NCBI GenBank assembly: GCA_030151145.1
Contig: JASLEL010000146.1
Span: forward strand, 1-11,176
Source: Aquirhabdus sp.
GTDB taxonomy: Bacteria; Pseudomonadota; Gammaproteobacteria; Pseudomonadales; Moraxellaceae
DNA length: 11,176 nucleotides
Direction of reading: 5' to 3'
Shown: positions 1 to 7,744 of the stretch, in pieces
How positions within the stretch are numbered: the first letter of the stretch is position 1
Layout of the letters: the number at the start of each line of letters is the position of its first letter
Notes under the pieces: model-generated
What the model saw: only the letters and a program-made list of their open reading frames with translations
What the model was told of the DNA's origin: nothing
Databases searched by the model: none
Position numbers and translations under genes: made by a program

Positions 1-57
1 GTGTCGATGTGATTGACTGAGCGTCTTGGGGCTGCATATGCTTGCATGAGAGACGAT

Positions 58-79
58 ACGCCTGCGATGATGCAGGCGT
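58..79 (+). terminator. Terminator-like hairpin upstream of gmd
   Basis: The arms ACGCCTGC (58-65) and GCAGGCGT (72-79) are perfect inverted repeats of 8 bp around the 6-nt loop GATGAT. Only a short T run follows (TTTG), so the U-tract of a strong intrinsic terminator is missing. It probably ends transcription of a gene left of the window and insulates gmd, but this is inference from the structure alone. Confidence 0.45.
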
Positions 80-93
80 TTGCGTGCACAGGT

Positions 94-122
94 TTTAACT
101 TTAAAATGACGCAAGATAAAAT
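94..122 (+). promoter_or_regulatory. Candidate sigma-70 promoter for gmd
   Basis: A -35-like TTTAAC (94-99) and a -10-like TAAAAT (117-122, 5 of 6 to consensus) are separated by exactly 17 bp in an AT-rich stretch between the upstream hairpin and gmd. Transcription would start near 129, which gives a very short leader before the ATG at 143. The -35 matches only 3 of 6 positions, so this is a candidate only. Confidence 0.35.
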
Positions 123-136
123 TCGATTTTGAATAG

Positions 137-1183
<1,047 letters not shown>

Positions 1184-1206
1184 GTCCCGGTATCCGCGTC
1201 TATGAG

Positions 1207-1236
1207 CAAGGCCCATTGTGAATGCAATGGGCCTTG
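1207..1236 (+). terminator. Hairpin terminator after gmd
   Basis: CAAGGCCCATTG (1207-1218) and CAATGGGCCTTG (1225-1236) form a perfect 12-bp stem with a 6-nt loop, 24 nt after the gmd stop codon. The sequence after the stem is T-rich only in part (TGATTTGTGA), so the U-tract is poor. The strength of the stem and its position support a transcription terminator for gmd. Confidence 0.7.
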
Positions 1237-1387
1237 TGATTTGTGATGTACTTTTTGCGGTGACATGCTCTTTATGAAGAATGACACGGGCATCTGTGCT
1301 GTGTTGATCTGGCCGATTCCTACGCTGTGCCACGGTTACTGTCGTTGAGATTGCTATCCTGTTATACCGTTTGATCATCTTGTGGTT

Positions 1388-1439
1388 TGTCTTTAGGTCA
1401 ATAAAAACGATTCATAAAAAAGCTATCCCTGTCTTTAGG
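1388..1439. repeat. 10-bp direct repeat, TGTCTTTAGG twice
   Basis: TGTCTTTAGG occurs at 1388-1397 and again at 1430-1439, exactly 42 bp apart start to start, which is close to four helical turns. The spacer is A-rich. Spacing near a whole number of turns would suit paired binding of a regulator to one DNA face, but the pair may be chance. Confidence 0.3.
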
Positions 1440-1648
1440 CGTACATGCCTATCCGATATGTATGACATTGCGTGTGTCAATGGCGACTGCATGAGACAGC
1501 GCTTGGCTCGGGTTCACTGCGTTCTGAACTTTTCAAGCTCAAATGGGAATTTCACACACTAAAATCATATGAAAAAAAATCACTGATGATCACATAAAGA
1601 TTCATTTCATGATCGGGAACTATGCTATCGTTTTAGCACTGCATCTGT

Positions 1649-1678
1649 TTAGCAATCAGTGTGTTGCCTGATTAAAAT
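1649..1678 (+). promoter_or_regulatory. Candidate promoter of the rmd operon
   Basis: TTAGCA (1649-1654, 4 of 6 to the -35 consensus) and TAAAAT (1673-1678, 5 of 6 to the -10 consensus) are separated by 18 bp, just downstream of a strongly AT-rich stretch. Transcription would start near 1685, giving a leader of about 135 nt before the ATG at 1820. The TTTAGCA motif also occurs 16 bp upstream at 1632-1638. The placement after the gmd terminator supports a separate transcription unit. Confidence 0.4.
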
Positions 1679-1699
1679 ATACGCTGGGACGGATGGGTG

Positions 1700-1750
1700 C
1701 AGTGTGAGTTCGTATCTGCTAAGGATAGCGGGTGTACAAGAAATAGCGTG
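1700..1750 (+). promoter_or_regulatory. JUMPstart-like leader element, divergent
   Basis: JUMPstart elements sit in the untranslated leaders of many enterobacterial polysaccharide operons and contain the ops site that recruits the antiterminator RfaH. Three blocks of that consensus, as I remember it, occur here in the right order: CAGTG (1700-1704), GTATCTGCTAAG (1712-1723, 10 of 12 to GTAGCTGTTAAG) and TAGCGTG (1744-1750). The spacing between the last two blocks is about 10 nt longer than in the consensus, and the GGCGG half of the ops core is replaced by AGAAA. RfaH recognition is therefore doubtful. It may be a diverged or degraded element. Confidence 0.3.
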
Positions 1751-1819
1751 TTTTGGAATGATACGATTGGGCGTGTGGGCAAAGGTCATGGACTGGGCAC
1801 ATGTGAGGAAAAGTGGGGT

Positions 1820-3265
1820 ATGGCGTCAATACTAATAACCAATATCGTCTTTGCTGGACGGACGGGTACCGAAATTGCAACATTTGAATTGGCATATGCA
1901 TTAAGAGGACGAGGGCATCGGGTTGCGATATACAGCCCGGTCTTGGGGGAACTGGCGGTTCATGCACGTAAATGCGGAATTCCGGTCACCAATAGAATTG
2001 AGCACATCAATTTCGTACCTGATGTGATCCATGGTAATCATAATAAAGTGCTGATGATTGCGTTGATTCGCTTTCCTCGCACGCCTGCGATCTTTACCTG
2101 TCATGACTCATCCACGACTTATGATGCGGCACCGCCGCGGGTCCGGCGGATCATGCGTTATGCGGCGATCGATGCCGCCTGTCGGGATCGTCTGATGGTC
2201 GAGGGTGTGCCTGAGCATGAGATCAGTCTGATCGTCAACGGCGTGGATCTGTCGCAGTATGCACTGCGCAGCCAAATCGCTGAGACGCCGCAGAGCGCGT
2301 TGATCATTGCAAAAAATGACGCCAACCCGGATGCCATCGCGGCGATCAAGAAGGCCTGTAAGGTGCGCGGGATCAAGGTGACTGCCGTGGGTGCCGGTGT
2401 GGGCAAGGTGGTGAGTGATCTGCCGGTGCGTTGCCGTAAGGCGGATGTGGTCTTTGCCTATTCACGCAGTGCCGTAGAGGCGGCTGCGACAGGTGCGATG
2501 GTGATCCTGGCGGATAGTACGGGCTTTGGTGGTGTCATGACGCCTGAGATGCTGGCGACCTGGCCCAACAATCTGATCAGCCATCGCCACATGGTTGCGG
2601 ATGCAGTGACTGAGGCGTTGGTCCTGGATGCGTTGGATGCCTATCACGTCGATATGGTGCAGGCGGCGGCACAGGCGGTGCATCAGAAACTGGGACTGGA
2701 CAGTATTGCGGCTGTTTGGGAGCAGCTCTACCTGCAGGTGATTGCTGAGGCTGCTGATTTGACTGCGGCGGACTACCGGCATGACGATGCGTTGCTGGCG
2801 CAATATGTGGTGGGGATTACCATGACCACCATGGATCTCGAGCAGGAAAGCCGGAACAATATCATTTACCGCTATAATTTTTACGATACCAAACTGAAGA
2901 CGCTGGCAGGCAGAAAAACCGCGACGGCCATAGAGACGACCGGGACAGCGGGCTATCTGATGTTTGGGCCATATGTGACACTGATGGAAGGTTACTATCA
3001 CGTGAAGCTTTATGGTAAGGTCTTTGAGCTGGGCAGCGAGCCCAAGATTTCCATTGATGTGGCCATTAATCAGGGTGGCAGTATTCTGGCATTCCAGTTT
3101 ATTGACGAGCTGGAGCACAGTTTGCTGGCCAATCTGCTGATCCATGTGTCTGGCCTTGGGCGTGATATGGAAGTACGAGTCCATGTGCCTGCTGATGCCA
3201 AAATGGAACTTTACTCTTTGGAGATCGTCCCTCAATCCAATTTAATCCCCGAGCTGTCATGTTGA
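1820..3265 (+). CDS. Two-domain GT4-like glycosyltransferase with C-terminal beta-rich domain
   Basis: A predicted cytoplasmic glycosyltransferase of 481 residues, likely adding a sugar to the surface polysaccharide. I chose the ATG at 1820 because GAGGA (1805-1809) precedes it at good spacing and the protein then opens with the beta-strand ASILITNIVF and GRTGTE of a GT-B fold. A GTG at 1697 would add 41 residues without family character. Residues 1-~140 form the N-terminal Rossmann domain, and NGVD at 140-143 marks the usual domain junction. The second domain is short. Its YSRSAVEAAATGAMVIL (214-230) keeps only the second glutamate (E220) of the GT4 E-x7-E motif. From about 320 to 475 there is a separate region with alternating hydrophobic strands and GPYVTLMEGYYHVKLYGKV (383-401), which looks like a beta-sandwich carbohydrate-binding or accessory module. 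The donor is unknown; GDP-D-rhamnose is plausible from context. rmd starts 40 bp downstream. Confidence 0.75.
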   Translation: MASILITNIVFAGRTGTEIATFELAYALRGRGHRVAIYSPVLGELAVHARKCGIPVTNRIEHINFVPDVIHGNHNKVLMIALIRFPRTPAIFTCHDSSTTYDAAPPRVRRIMRYAAIDAACRDRLMVEGVPEHEISLIVNGVDLSQYALRSQIAETPQSALIIAKNDANPDAIAAIKKACKVRGIKVTAVGAGVGKVVSDLPVRCRKADVVFAYSRSAVEAAATGAMVILADSTGFGGVMTPEMLATWPNNLISHRHMVADAVTEALVLDALDAYHVDMVQAAAQAVHQKLGLDSIAAVWEQLYLQVIAEAADLTAADYRHDDALLAQYVVGITMTTMDLEQESRNNIIYRYNFYDTKLKTLAGRKTATAIETTGTAGYLMFGPYVTLMEGYYHVKLYGKVFELGSEPKISIDVAINQGGSILAFQFIDELEHSLLANLLIHVSGLGRDMEVRVHVPADAKMELYSLEIVPQSNLIPELSC

Positions 3266-3305
3266 CGGGTGGGGAGGACTCAATCTGAAGAGGTGATACT
3301 GCTAA

Positions 3306-4199
3306 ATGACGACGGCATTAATAACGGGCGCGAGCGGATTTACGGGTCGCTTTTTAAGTCAGGAACTGACTCGGTCTGGCTACGATGTGATTCATCTGAG
3401 TTCTCGGCCTTTGCCGGATGATGTATCTGGGAAGACGTATACATGTGATTTGCTGGATCGGGATGGCCTGATTTCGGTTTTTTCACAGGTACGGCCAGAT
3501 GTGGTGATCCATCTGGCGGCGATTGCCTTTGTGGCGCATGGCGATGTCGATGCGATCTACCGGACCAATGTGGTCGGCACGCGCAATCTGCTGGAGGCGA
3601 TCAGCCGTAGTGGGCATATCCCGCGTTCGATCCTCTTGGCCAGCAGTGCCAATGTCTATGGCAATACCGAGGCTGAGTTTCTGGATGAAACGATGAGTCC
3701 GGCACCCGCGAATGATTACGCCGTGAGCAAGCTGGCGATGGAGTATATGGCTCGCCTGTGGTTCGATCAGTTACCCATCACGATCGTCCGGCCTTTCAAC
3801 TACACCGGCGTCGGGCAAGCGGTTAATTTTCTCATTCCAAAAATTGTTGATCACTTTAAACGTCGCCTGCCGGTGCTGGAACTCGGGAATCTCGATGTGA
3901 TTCGGGATTTCTCCGATGTGCGCTCGGTGGTGAGTCGCTATCGTTTGCTGCTGGAGTCAGACGTCCGGGGCGAGACATTCAATGTCTGTTCCGGTCAGGG
4001 GCATACGCTGATGGAGGTGATCGATATCATGGAGAAGCTGTCTGGCTATCGTCCTGAGATTCGCGTCAATCCGGCATTTGTGCGTGCCAATGAGGTGCGT
4101 CGTCTGATCGGTTCACGGGCAAAACTGGATGCCGCTATCGGGTCTGTGCCGGATATTGCCTTAGAAAATACATTACACTGGATGTTAAGTGGTTCCTGA
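3306..4199 (+). CDS. rmd: GDP-4-dehydro-6-deoxy-D-mannose reductase
   Basis: This is an extended SDR of 297 residues. It reduces the 4-keto group of the Gmd product, most probably yielding GDP-D-rhamnose in the cytoplasm. The cofactor motif is G8-x2-G11-x2-G14 (GASGFTG). The catalytic residues are S113/S114 in LASSANVYG, Y138 and K142 (YAVSK). VRPFNYTGVGQ (161-171) followed by NFLIPKIVDHF and GNLDVIRDFSDV (194-205) is typical of Rmd-type reductases rather than fucose synthase. A GDP-6-deoxy-D-talose-forming homologue cannot be ruled out from sequence alone, because the two differ only in the face of hydride transfer. The ATG at 3306 has AGAGG at 3289-3293, slightly far upstream. The stop overlaps the next start (TGATG), so the two are probably translationally coupled. 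Confidence 0.9.
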   Translation: MTTALITGASGFTGRFLSQELTRSGYDVIHLSSRPLPDDVSGKTYTCDLLDRDGLISVFSQVRPDVVIHLAAIAFVAHGDVDAIYRTNVVGTRNLLEAISRSGHIPRSILLASSANVYGNTEAEFLDETMSPAPANDYAVSKLAMEYMARLWFDQLPITIVRPFNYTGVGQAVNFLIPKIVDHFKRRLPVLELGNLDVIRDFSDVRSVVSRYRLLLESDVRGETFNVCSGQGHTLMEVIDIMEKLSGYRPEIRVNPAFVRANEVRRLIGSRAKLDAAIGSVPDIALENTLHWMLSGS

Positions 4200-5302
4200 T
4201 GCAGGTCATTCTTTCGGTTGATGCGCTCACCCGCCCGCTCACGGGCATCGGTCGTTACACATGGGAGCTGGCAAGCCGGCTGCGCCGGTGTAGCGACGTA
4301 TCTGGCCTGCAGTTTTATTGCAACGGTCATTGGGTGGATGATCTGGAGCGTGTTTTGGAGCAGGGGCGCGTTGCACCGCGTTCTCTCAAAGTGCCCAAGC
4401 ATGTACGACGCCTGTATTGGTCTCATGCGAGTCGGCGCGCGGTATTTCATAGTCCTAATTTCTTGCTGCCACCGCAGGTGGCGCACGGGATCTCGACGGT
4501 TCACGATCTGTCGGTGCTGAAGTTTCCGGAGACCCATCCGGCTGAACGGGTGCGTCAGTTTGAGCGCTCATTTCTGACGACACTCGGTGTGGCCAAGCAC
4601 ATCATCACGCCCTCCGAGACGGTACGACGTGAGGTCATGGATTATTTTGGCTGGCCTGCGGCGCGGATTACCGCCATTCATAATGGCGTGCCGTCCGGAT
4701 TTGGCCCTAAAGACGCTGCTGTCCTGCAGCCTTATCTGCAGCAGTTTGGATTACAGCCGCAGCGCTATACCATCTGTGTTTCAACCATTGAGCCGCGCAA
4801 ACGTGTGGATCGCCTGATTCGGGCTTATCGGGCATTGCCCTTGGCGATGCGGCGCAGCACGCCGCTGGTGCTGGTCGGTGACAAAGGCTGGCGCAGTGAG
4901 GATATCCATGAGGAGATTGTGCAGGCATCGCGCGAAGGATGGCTGCATTATCTCGGCTTTGTCGATGAGGAGGCGATTCCGTATCTGTATGCGGGGGCTT
5001 TGCTGGTCGTATATCCGTCGATTTATGAAGGTTTTGGTTTGCCCGTTGCTGAAGCCATGGCCAGTGGCGTACCGGTGATCACGTCGAATCAGTCCTGTCT
5101 GCCGGAGGTGGCGGCTGGCGCGGCGGCATTGGTTGATCCTGATGATCAGGTGGCATTTACGGCGATGCTTGAGCGGTGCCTCAGTGATGAGCGCTGGCGC
5201 GAAGAGGCGCGGGCGCTGGGCTTGCAAGTCGCCGCAGGCTATACCTGGGATGCCTGCGCAGCCCGAACGGTCGGGGTCTATCGCGCACTGGATCTGGGCT
5301 AA
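4199..5302 (+). CDS. GT4 family glycosyltransferase (probable rhamnosyl- or mannosyltransferase)
   Basis: A GT-B fold, GT4-type retaining glycosyltransferase of 367 residues, the usual size for the family. TGIGRYTWEL (15-24) is the glycine-rich N-terminal loop. STVHDLSVLKFPE (99-111) and HNGVPSGF (161-168) are typical. STIEPRKR (195-202) begins the nucleotide-sugar domain, followed by LVLVGDKGW (223-231). The E-x7-E signature is complete as E277 and E285 in YEGFGLPVAEAMASGVPVI. No membrane segment is evident, so it probably works at the inner face of the membrane on a growing chain. Its architecture recalls the WbpY/WbdA-like enzymes that build D-rhamnan and mannan chains. Being coupled to rmd (ATG shares one base with the rmd stop) makes GDP-D-rhamnose the likeliest donor, but acceptor and linkage cannot be read from sequence. 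Confidence 0.9.
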   Translation: MQVILSVDALTRPLTGIGRYTWELASRLRRCSDVSGLQFYCNGHWVDDLERVLEQGRVAPRSLKVPKHVRRLYWSHASRRAVFHSPNFLLPPQVAHGISTVHDLSVLKFPETHPAERVRQFERSFLTTLGVAKHIITPSETVRREVMDYFGWPAARITAIHNGVPSGFGPKDAAVLQPYLQQFGLQPQRYTICVSTIEPRKRVDRLIRAYRALPLAMRRSTPLVLVGDKGWRSEDIHEEIVQASREGWLHYLGFVDEEAIPYLYAGALLVVYPSIYEGFGLPVAEAMASGVPVITSNQSCLPEVAAGAAALVDPDDQVAFTAMLERCLSDERWREEARALGLQVAAGYTWDACAARTVGVYRALDLG

Positions 5303-5326
5303 GAGACCGTGAGCCCGGCAGCTTGC

Positions 5327-6619
5327 TTAGTGTTTGTGGCTGTGTTCTACGAACAAGGGTTTGGCGTAGTCTTTCTTGTCTGACCCGACATCCATCGGCG
5401 GCAGCGTGATGGGTTTGGGCTGAGGCTTTGCTTGCGGCTGCATAAACGCGCGTGGATCAACCATCAGCTCAGGCTGATACACGGCACCCTGCAGTTGGCA
5501 TTTGGCAATCAGCCAGCCGCGATAGCGCTTGCTCAGATCGATATCTACAGGCGTGGGGTTGGTCCAGAAGCTGTCCAGCGTGCCCTGATGTGTGAGACCC
5601 GTGATGTGATAGATGGCGCGGCCCAGCGTCTTGACCGGGACACCCTGCTCAAGCGACGTCATGCCGACCGAGGAGTTGACCGTCACCGTACCGCGTAAGA
5701 GCGGAAAGAGTGAAGGCAGATGGATGTCGTGCGAGTAGAACACGCGCCCGATCAGACGCAGCTCTTGAGAGAGTTTCTGGATGAGTGAGGTGTAATCCCG
5801 ATAGGCGCGATCTAAGGGGTGATGCTTGATCACGAGTGCGCAGTCCGCTGGCGCATGATGCGCAAAGCTGGTCATTGTCTGCTCGATATAGCTTTCCATC
5901 GGGTGACCGCCATGCATCCAGAGCTGGCTGTCGTTATGCACTTGTAGCGGCATCAGAAAAGTGCGGCCCGCCCATTCTTGCCGGATCGCCTCTAGGATAT
6001 GGCGCTGGCGCCACTTGTACCAGATCTTGCGAAATCCTCCGCGGACCCAGCGAAAAAACTCAGACACACTGATTTCTCGGTGGTGCTGGTAATGCGGGAA
6101 GCGGTATTTGAAAACGAGGTTCAGCAGGTAATACCAAAAAGCCAGCGCCGCACGGTAGGTAAAGTGATCCTGCATCTCATGATCAGGCGGTGGCGGTGGC
6201 GGTTCTTCCTGATAGTCGGATGCTTTGCGGCTTAAAGTCGAGTGTGCATTGACGCCCCATGGCTCCAGTGTGATCCAATTGGGACGCAGATAGCCTTCTT
6301 CAAAGACAAAGAACGGAATATTGTGCTTGAGTGCTACATCATGGGCGAGGCGGTGATAGATGCGGGCGTCACTGAAGACGATAATGGCATCGATCTGATG
6401 ATCGTGGATGCATTGCGTCAACCACTCGGGCCACTGATGTAACGTACCTGTGAAATTGATTCCTGAAGGGTAGTACCAGGCATCGCCGGCATTCAGATTG
6501 ATTTTGGTGATGTCATAGCCTTCCTTTTCCAGCCGCGCACCAATGCTTTGAAAGAAAGGGCCAAAGGGACCTTGAATCATGAGAATCTTTTGTGCATTCC
6601 CGAGCAAGTCCAAAATCAT
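5327..6619 (-). CDS. kpsS: KpsS-type beta-Kdo transferase / capsule synthesis protein
   Basis: KpsS-family enzymes start the poly-Kdo linker of ABC-exported capsules by adding the first beta-Kdo to lyso-phosphatidylglycerol at the inner membrane face. The family signature is clear: LMIQGPFGPFF (13-23), DARIYHRLAHDVA (84-96), VFEEGYLRPNWITLE (105-119), LQVHNDSQLW (225-234), VIKHHPLDRAYRDY (263-276) and VTVNSSVGMTSLEQGVPVKT (312-331), then GLTHQGTLDSFW (341-352). The EEG (107-109) and HP (267-268) pairs are the likely active-site motifs of these GT-B Kdo transferases. At 430 residues it is longer than the roughly 390 of E. coli KpsS. The extra is a proline/glutamine/lysine-rich, probably disordered tail (about 386-430) ending in HSHKH. 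A run of six prolines lies at 140-145. It is the last gene of the minus-strand group, 87 bp after the KpsC-like gene, with no clear ribosome binding site. Confidence 0.92.
   Translation of the reverse strand: MILDLLGNAQKILMIQGPFGPFFQSIGARLEKEGYDITKINLNAGDAWYYPSGINFTGTLHQWPEWLTQCIHDHQIDAIIVFSDARIYHRLAHDVALKHNIPFFVFEEGYLRPNWITLEPWGVNAHSTLSRKASDYQEEPPPPPPDHEMQDHFTYRAALAFWYYLLNLVFKYRFPHYQHHREISVSEFFRWVRGGFRKIWYKWRQRHILEAIRQEWAGRTFLMPLQVHNDSQLWMHGGHPMESYIEQTMTSFAHHAPADCALVIKHHPLDRAYRDYTSLIQKLSQELRLIGRVFYSHDIHLPSLFPLLRGTVTVNSSVGMTSLEQGVPVKTLGRAIYHITGLTHQGTLDSFWTNPTPVDIDLSKRYRGWLIAKCQLQGAVYQPELMVDPRAFMQPQAKPQPKPITLPPMDVGSDKKDYAKPLFVEHSHKH
6186..6203. repeat. GGCGGT hexamer, three tandem copies
   Basis: Three exact GGCGGT units lie inside kpsS and encode most of the P140-P145 run. 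The unit is a multiple of three, so slippage would change the length of the proline run without breaking the frame. Confidence 0.6.
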
Positions 6620-6706
6620 AATAAGATAACCGGCTTTTTTAATGTTTCATGAGTATGAACTACGGTCACGACAGCAGTTCTACTGGTGTTAACAGACAAT
6701 ACGGAC

Positions 6707-7744
6707 TTATGGTCTACTTAATAATAAACGAAGTATGTGACGAAGCATAGGTATGCTTTCTCTGGCGTTGTTACGCCAAGCGATTAATTCATCGAGTGCC
6801 GCCTCCGGGCTGATCTGCTGATGCGTCTGACGGCTAACGTAACGCGGATAGAGGATCAGGCTGGCGGCGATCAGCTCCTGCAGACTGCGCGGACGCGTGC
6901 GCCTCGGATGCGGATGGCGGTCTTGTGTCAGACCCCAGCCCGCGTAGAACGGCTGACCATAACAGTAGACCGGTTTGTCACGCAGCAAGGCTTCAAATCC
7001 AGCCAGTGAGGTGATGACATGGACTTCATCAACCGCCTGAATCAGCGTATGCATGGCAACGTCTGTCACGACTTCATCGCAGCATGTCGATGCATCCAGC
7101 CGCCCTTGTTTGCGCAGTCCGGCCACCACATCTGGGTGTGGTTTGTAGATCAGATAGGCATCGGGATTGGCTGTGCGAACGGTGTCGAGCAGCGCTTGAT
7201 TGGTACGGATATCGACACCACCCAAACGGATACTGGCGTCGCTTTCAACCTGACCGACCACGAGCAGGACCCGCTTTGATCCTGATGGACGCTGCCACGG
7301 GGTCGTGCCGACATTGTATTTGGTTAGGCCTGAGGAGACGAGCGCTACGCGCAGTTGCTCGGCACGTGCGAGCAATGCATCGTCAAAGTCGGCGCTATTG
7401 AGCAGGTTTTCAAGATCAGAGGGGCGTGTCGCGTCGTAGTACATGCCAGTGCGATCCAGTACCCACGACAACGGCGGGATCAGATCGGCACCGAGTCCTA
7501 CTGAGCGGATAAAGCCGTCTTCGAGCCGGGTCAGATGGATGGATGCGGGGGCATGGGCGGGGGCGGGGCGGGTGCCCCAGATCAGCACTTCGGCGTGCGG
7601 CGGAATTTGCCTGCCCCAGTAGACAAAGCGCAGGCGGCCCGTCACAAAGCGGCGAATGATCCGACGTTTCCAGGGTGAAAAACCAAAGGCATAGTAGCGG
7701 CGTGGTGCTGCTTTGCTGGATGACCCTGAAGACGGTTGACTCAT
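6707..7744 (-). CDS. Single-module KpsC-like beta-Kdo transferase
   Basis: KpsC extends the Kdo linker of group 2-type capsules using two fused glycosyltransferase modules in about 675 residues. This protein has 345 residues and one module. It matches the C-terminal module best: AFGFSPWKRRIIRRF (19-33), RLEDGFIRSVGLG (73-85), MYYDATRPSDLENLL (101-115), VGQVESDASIRLG (163-175), YKPHPDV (200-206), VITSLAGFEALL (243-254) and YGQPFYAGWGLT (262-273). The N-terminal module would instead show a VDQTFGD-type motif. EDG (75-77) and HP (203-204) are the presumed active-site pairs. The ATG overlaps the stop of the upstream glycosyltransferase gene (ATGA). The start has no sign of truncation, since residues 1-18 are a plain Ser/Pro/basic lead-in. 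With KpsS next door it probably builds a shortened or differently linked Kdo anchor. A second KpsC module may be encoded elsewhere. Confidence 0.85.
   Translation of the reverse strand: MSQPSSGSSSKAAPRRYYAFGFSPWKRRIIRRFVTGRLRFVYWGRQIPPHAEVLIWGTRPAPAHAPASIHLTRLEDGFIRSVGLGADLIPPLSWVLDRTGMYYDATRPSDLENLLNSADFDDALLARAEQLRVALVSSGLTKYNVGTTPWQRPSGSKRVLLVVGQVESDASIRLGGVDIRTNQALLDTVRTANPDAYLIYKPHPDVVAGLRKQGRLDASTCCDEVVTDVAMHTLIQAVDEVHVITSLAGFEALLRDKPVYCYGQPFYAGWGLTQDRHPHPRRTRPRSLQELIAASLILYPRYVSRQTHQQISPEAALDELIAWRNNARESIPMLRHILRLLLSRP
7547..7572 (+). other. G-quadruplex-forming motif inside the KpsC-like gene
   Basis: Five G runs of 3 to 5 (7547-7551, 7555-7557, 7559-7563, 7565-7568, 7570-7572) are separated by loops of 1 to 3 nt on the plus strand. 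This meets the usual G3+N1-7 pattern for an intramolecular quadruplex. The plus strand is the template strand of the gene, which encodes a RPAPAHAPA stretch here. Function is unknown. Confidence 0.55.

Larger units (their letters stand above)
1184..1819. other. Long AT-rich non-coding gap between gmd and the next gene
   Basis: This 636-bp stretch holds the gmd terminator hairpin, a direct repeat (1388-1439), a markedly AT-rich part around 1555-1680, a promoter candidate (1649-1678) and a JUMPstart-like leader (1700-1750). The short open frames inside it (for example 1371-1562) have no recognisable protein features or ribosome binding site. I see no transposase remnant, tRNA or convincing structured RNA. 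A GTG-initiated in-frame extension of the next gene reaches back to 1697, but I judge it to be untranslated leader. Confidence 0.6.

Noticed and set aside
1371..1562. 63-codon open frame in the long gap
   Set aside because: No Shine-Dalgarno, no homology-like motifs, and it overlaps the direct repeat and AT-rich DNA. It looks non-coding.
2462..3235. 257-codon open frame antisense to the two-domain glycosyltransferase
   Set aside because: No domain motifs, no ribosome binding site, and rich in His/Arg/Gln as is typical of antisense shadows. The sense frame has coherent structure.
4046..4537. 163-codon minus-strand open frame across the rmd/GT4 junction
   Set aside because: It crosses two well-supported, translationally coupled genes on the other strand and has no motif of its own.
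6620..6706. Terminator between the KpsC-like gene and kpsS
   Set aside because: A TTCAT/ATGAA arm pair exists near 6650, but it is only 5 bp and AT-rich. It does not make a convincing terminator, so the genes are treated as probably cotranscribed.
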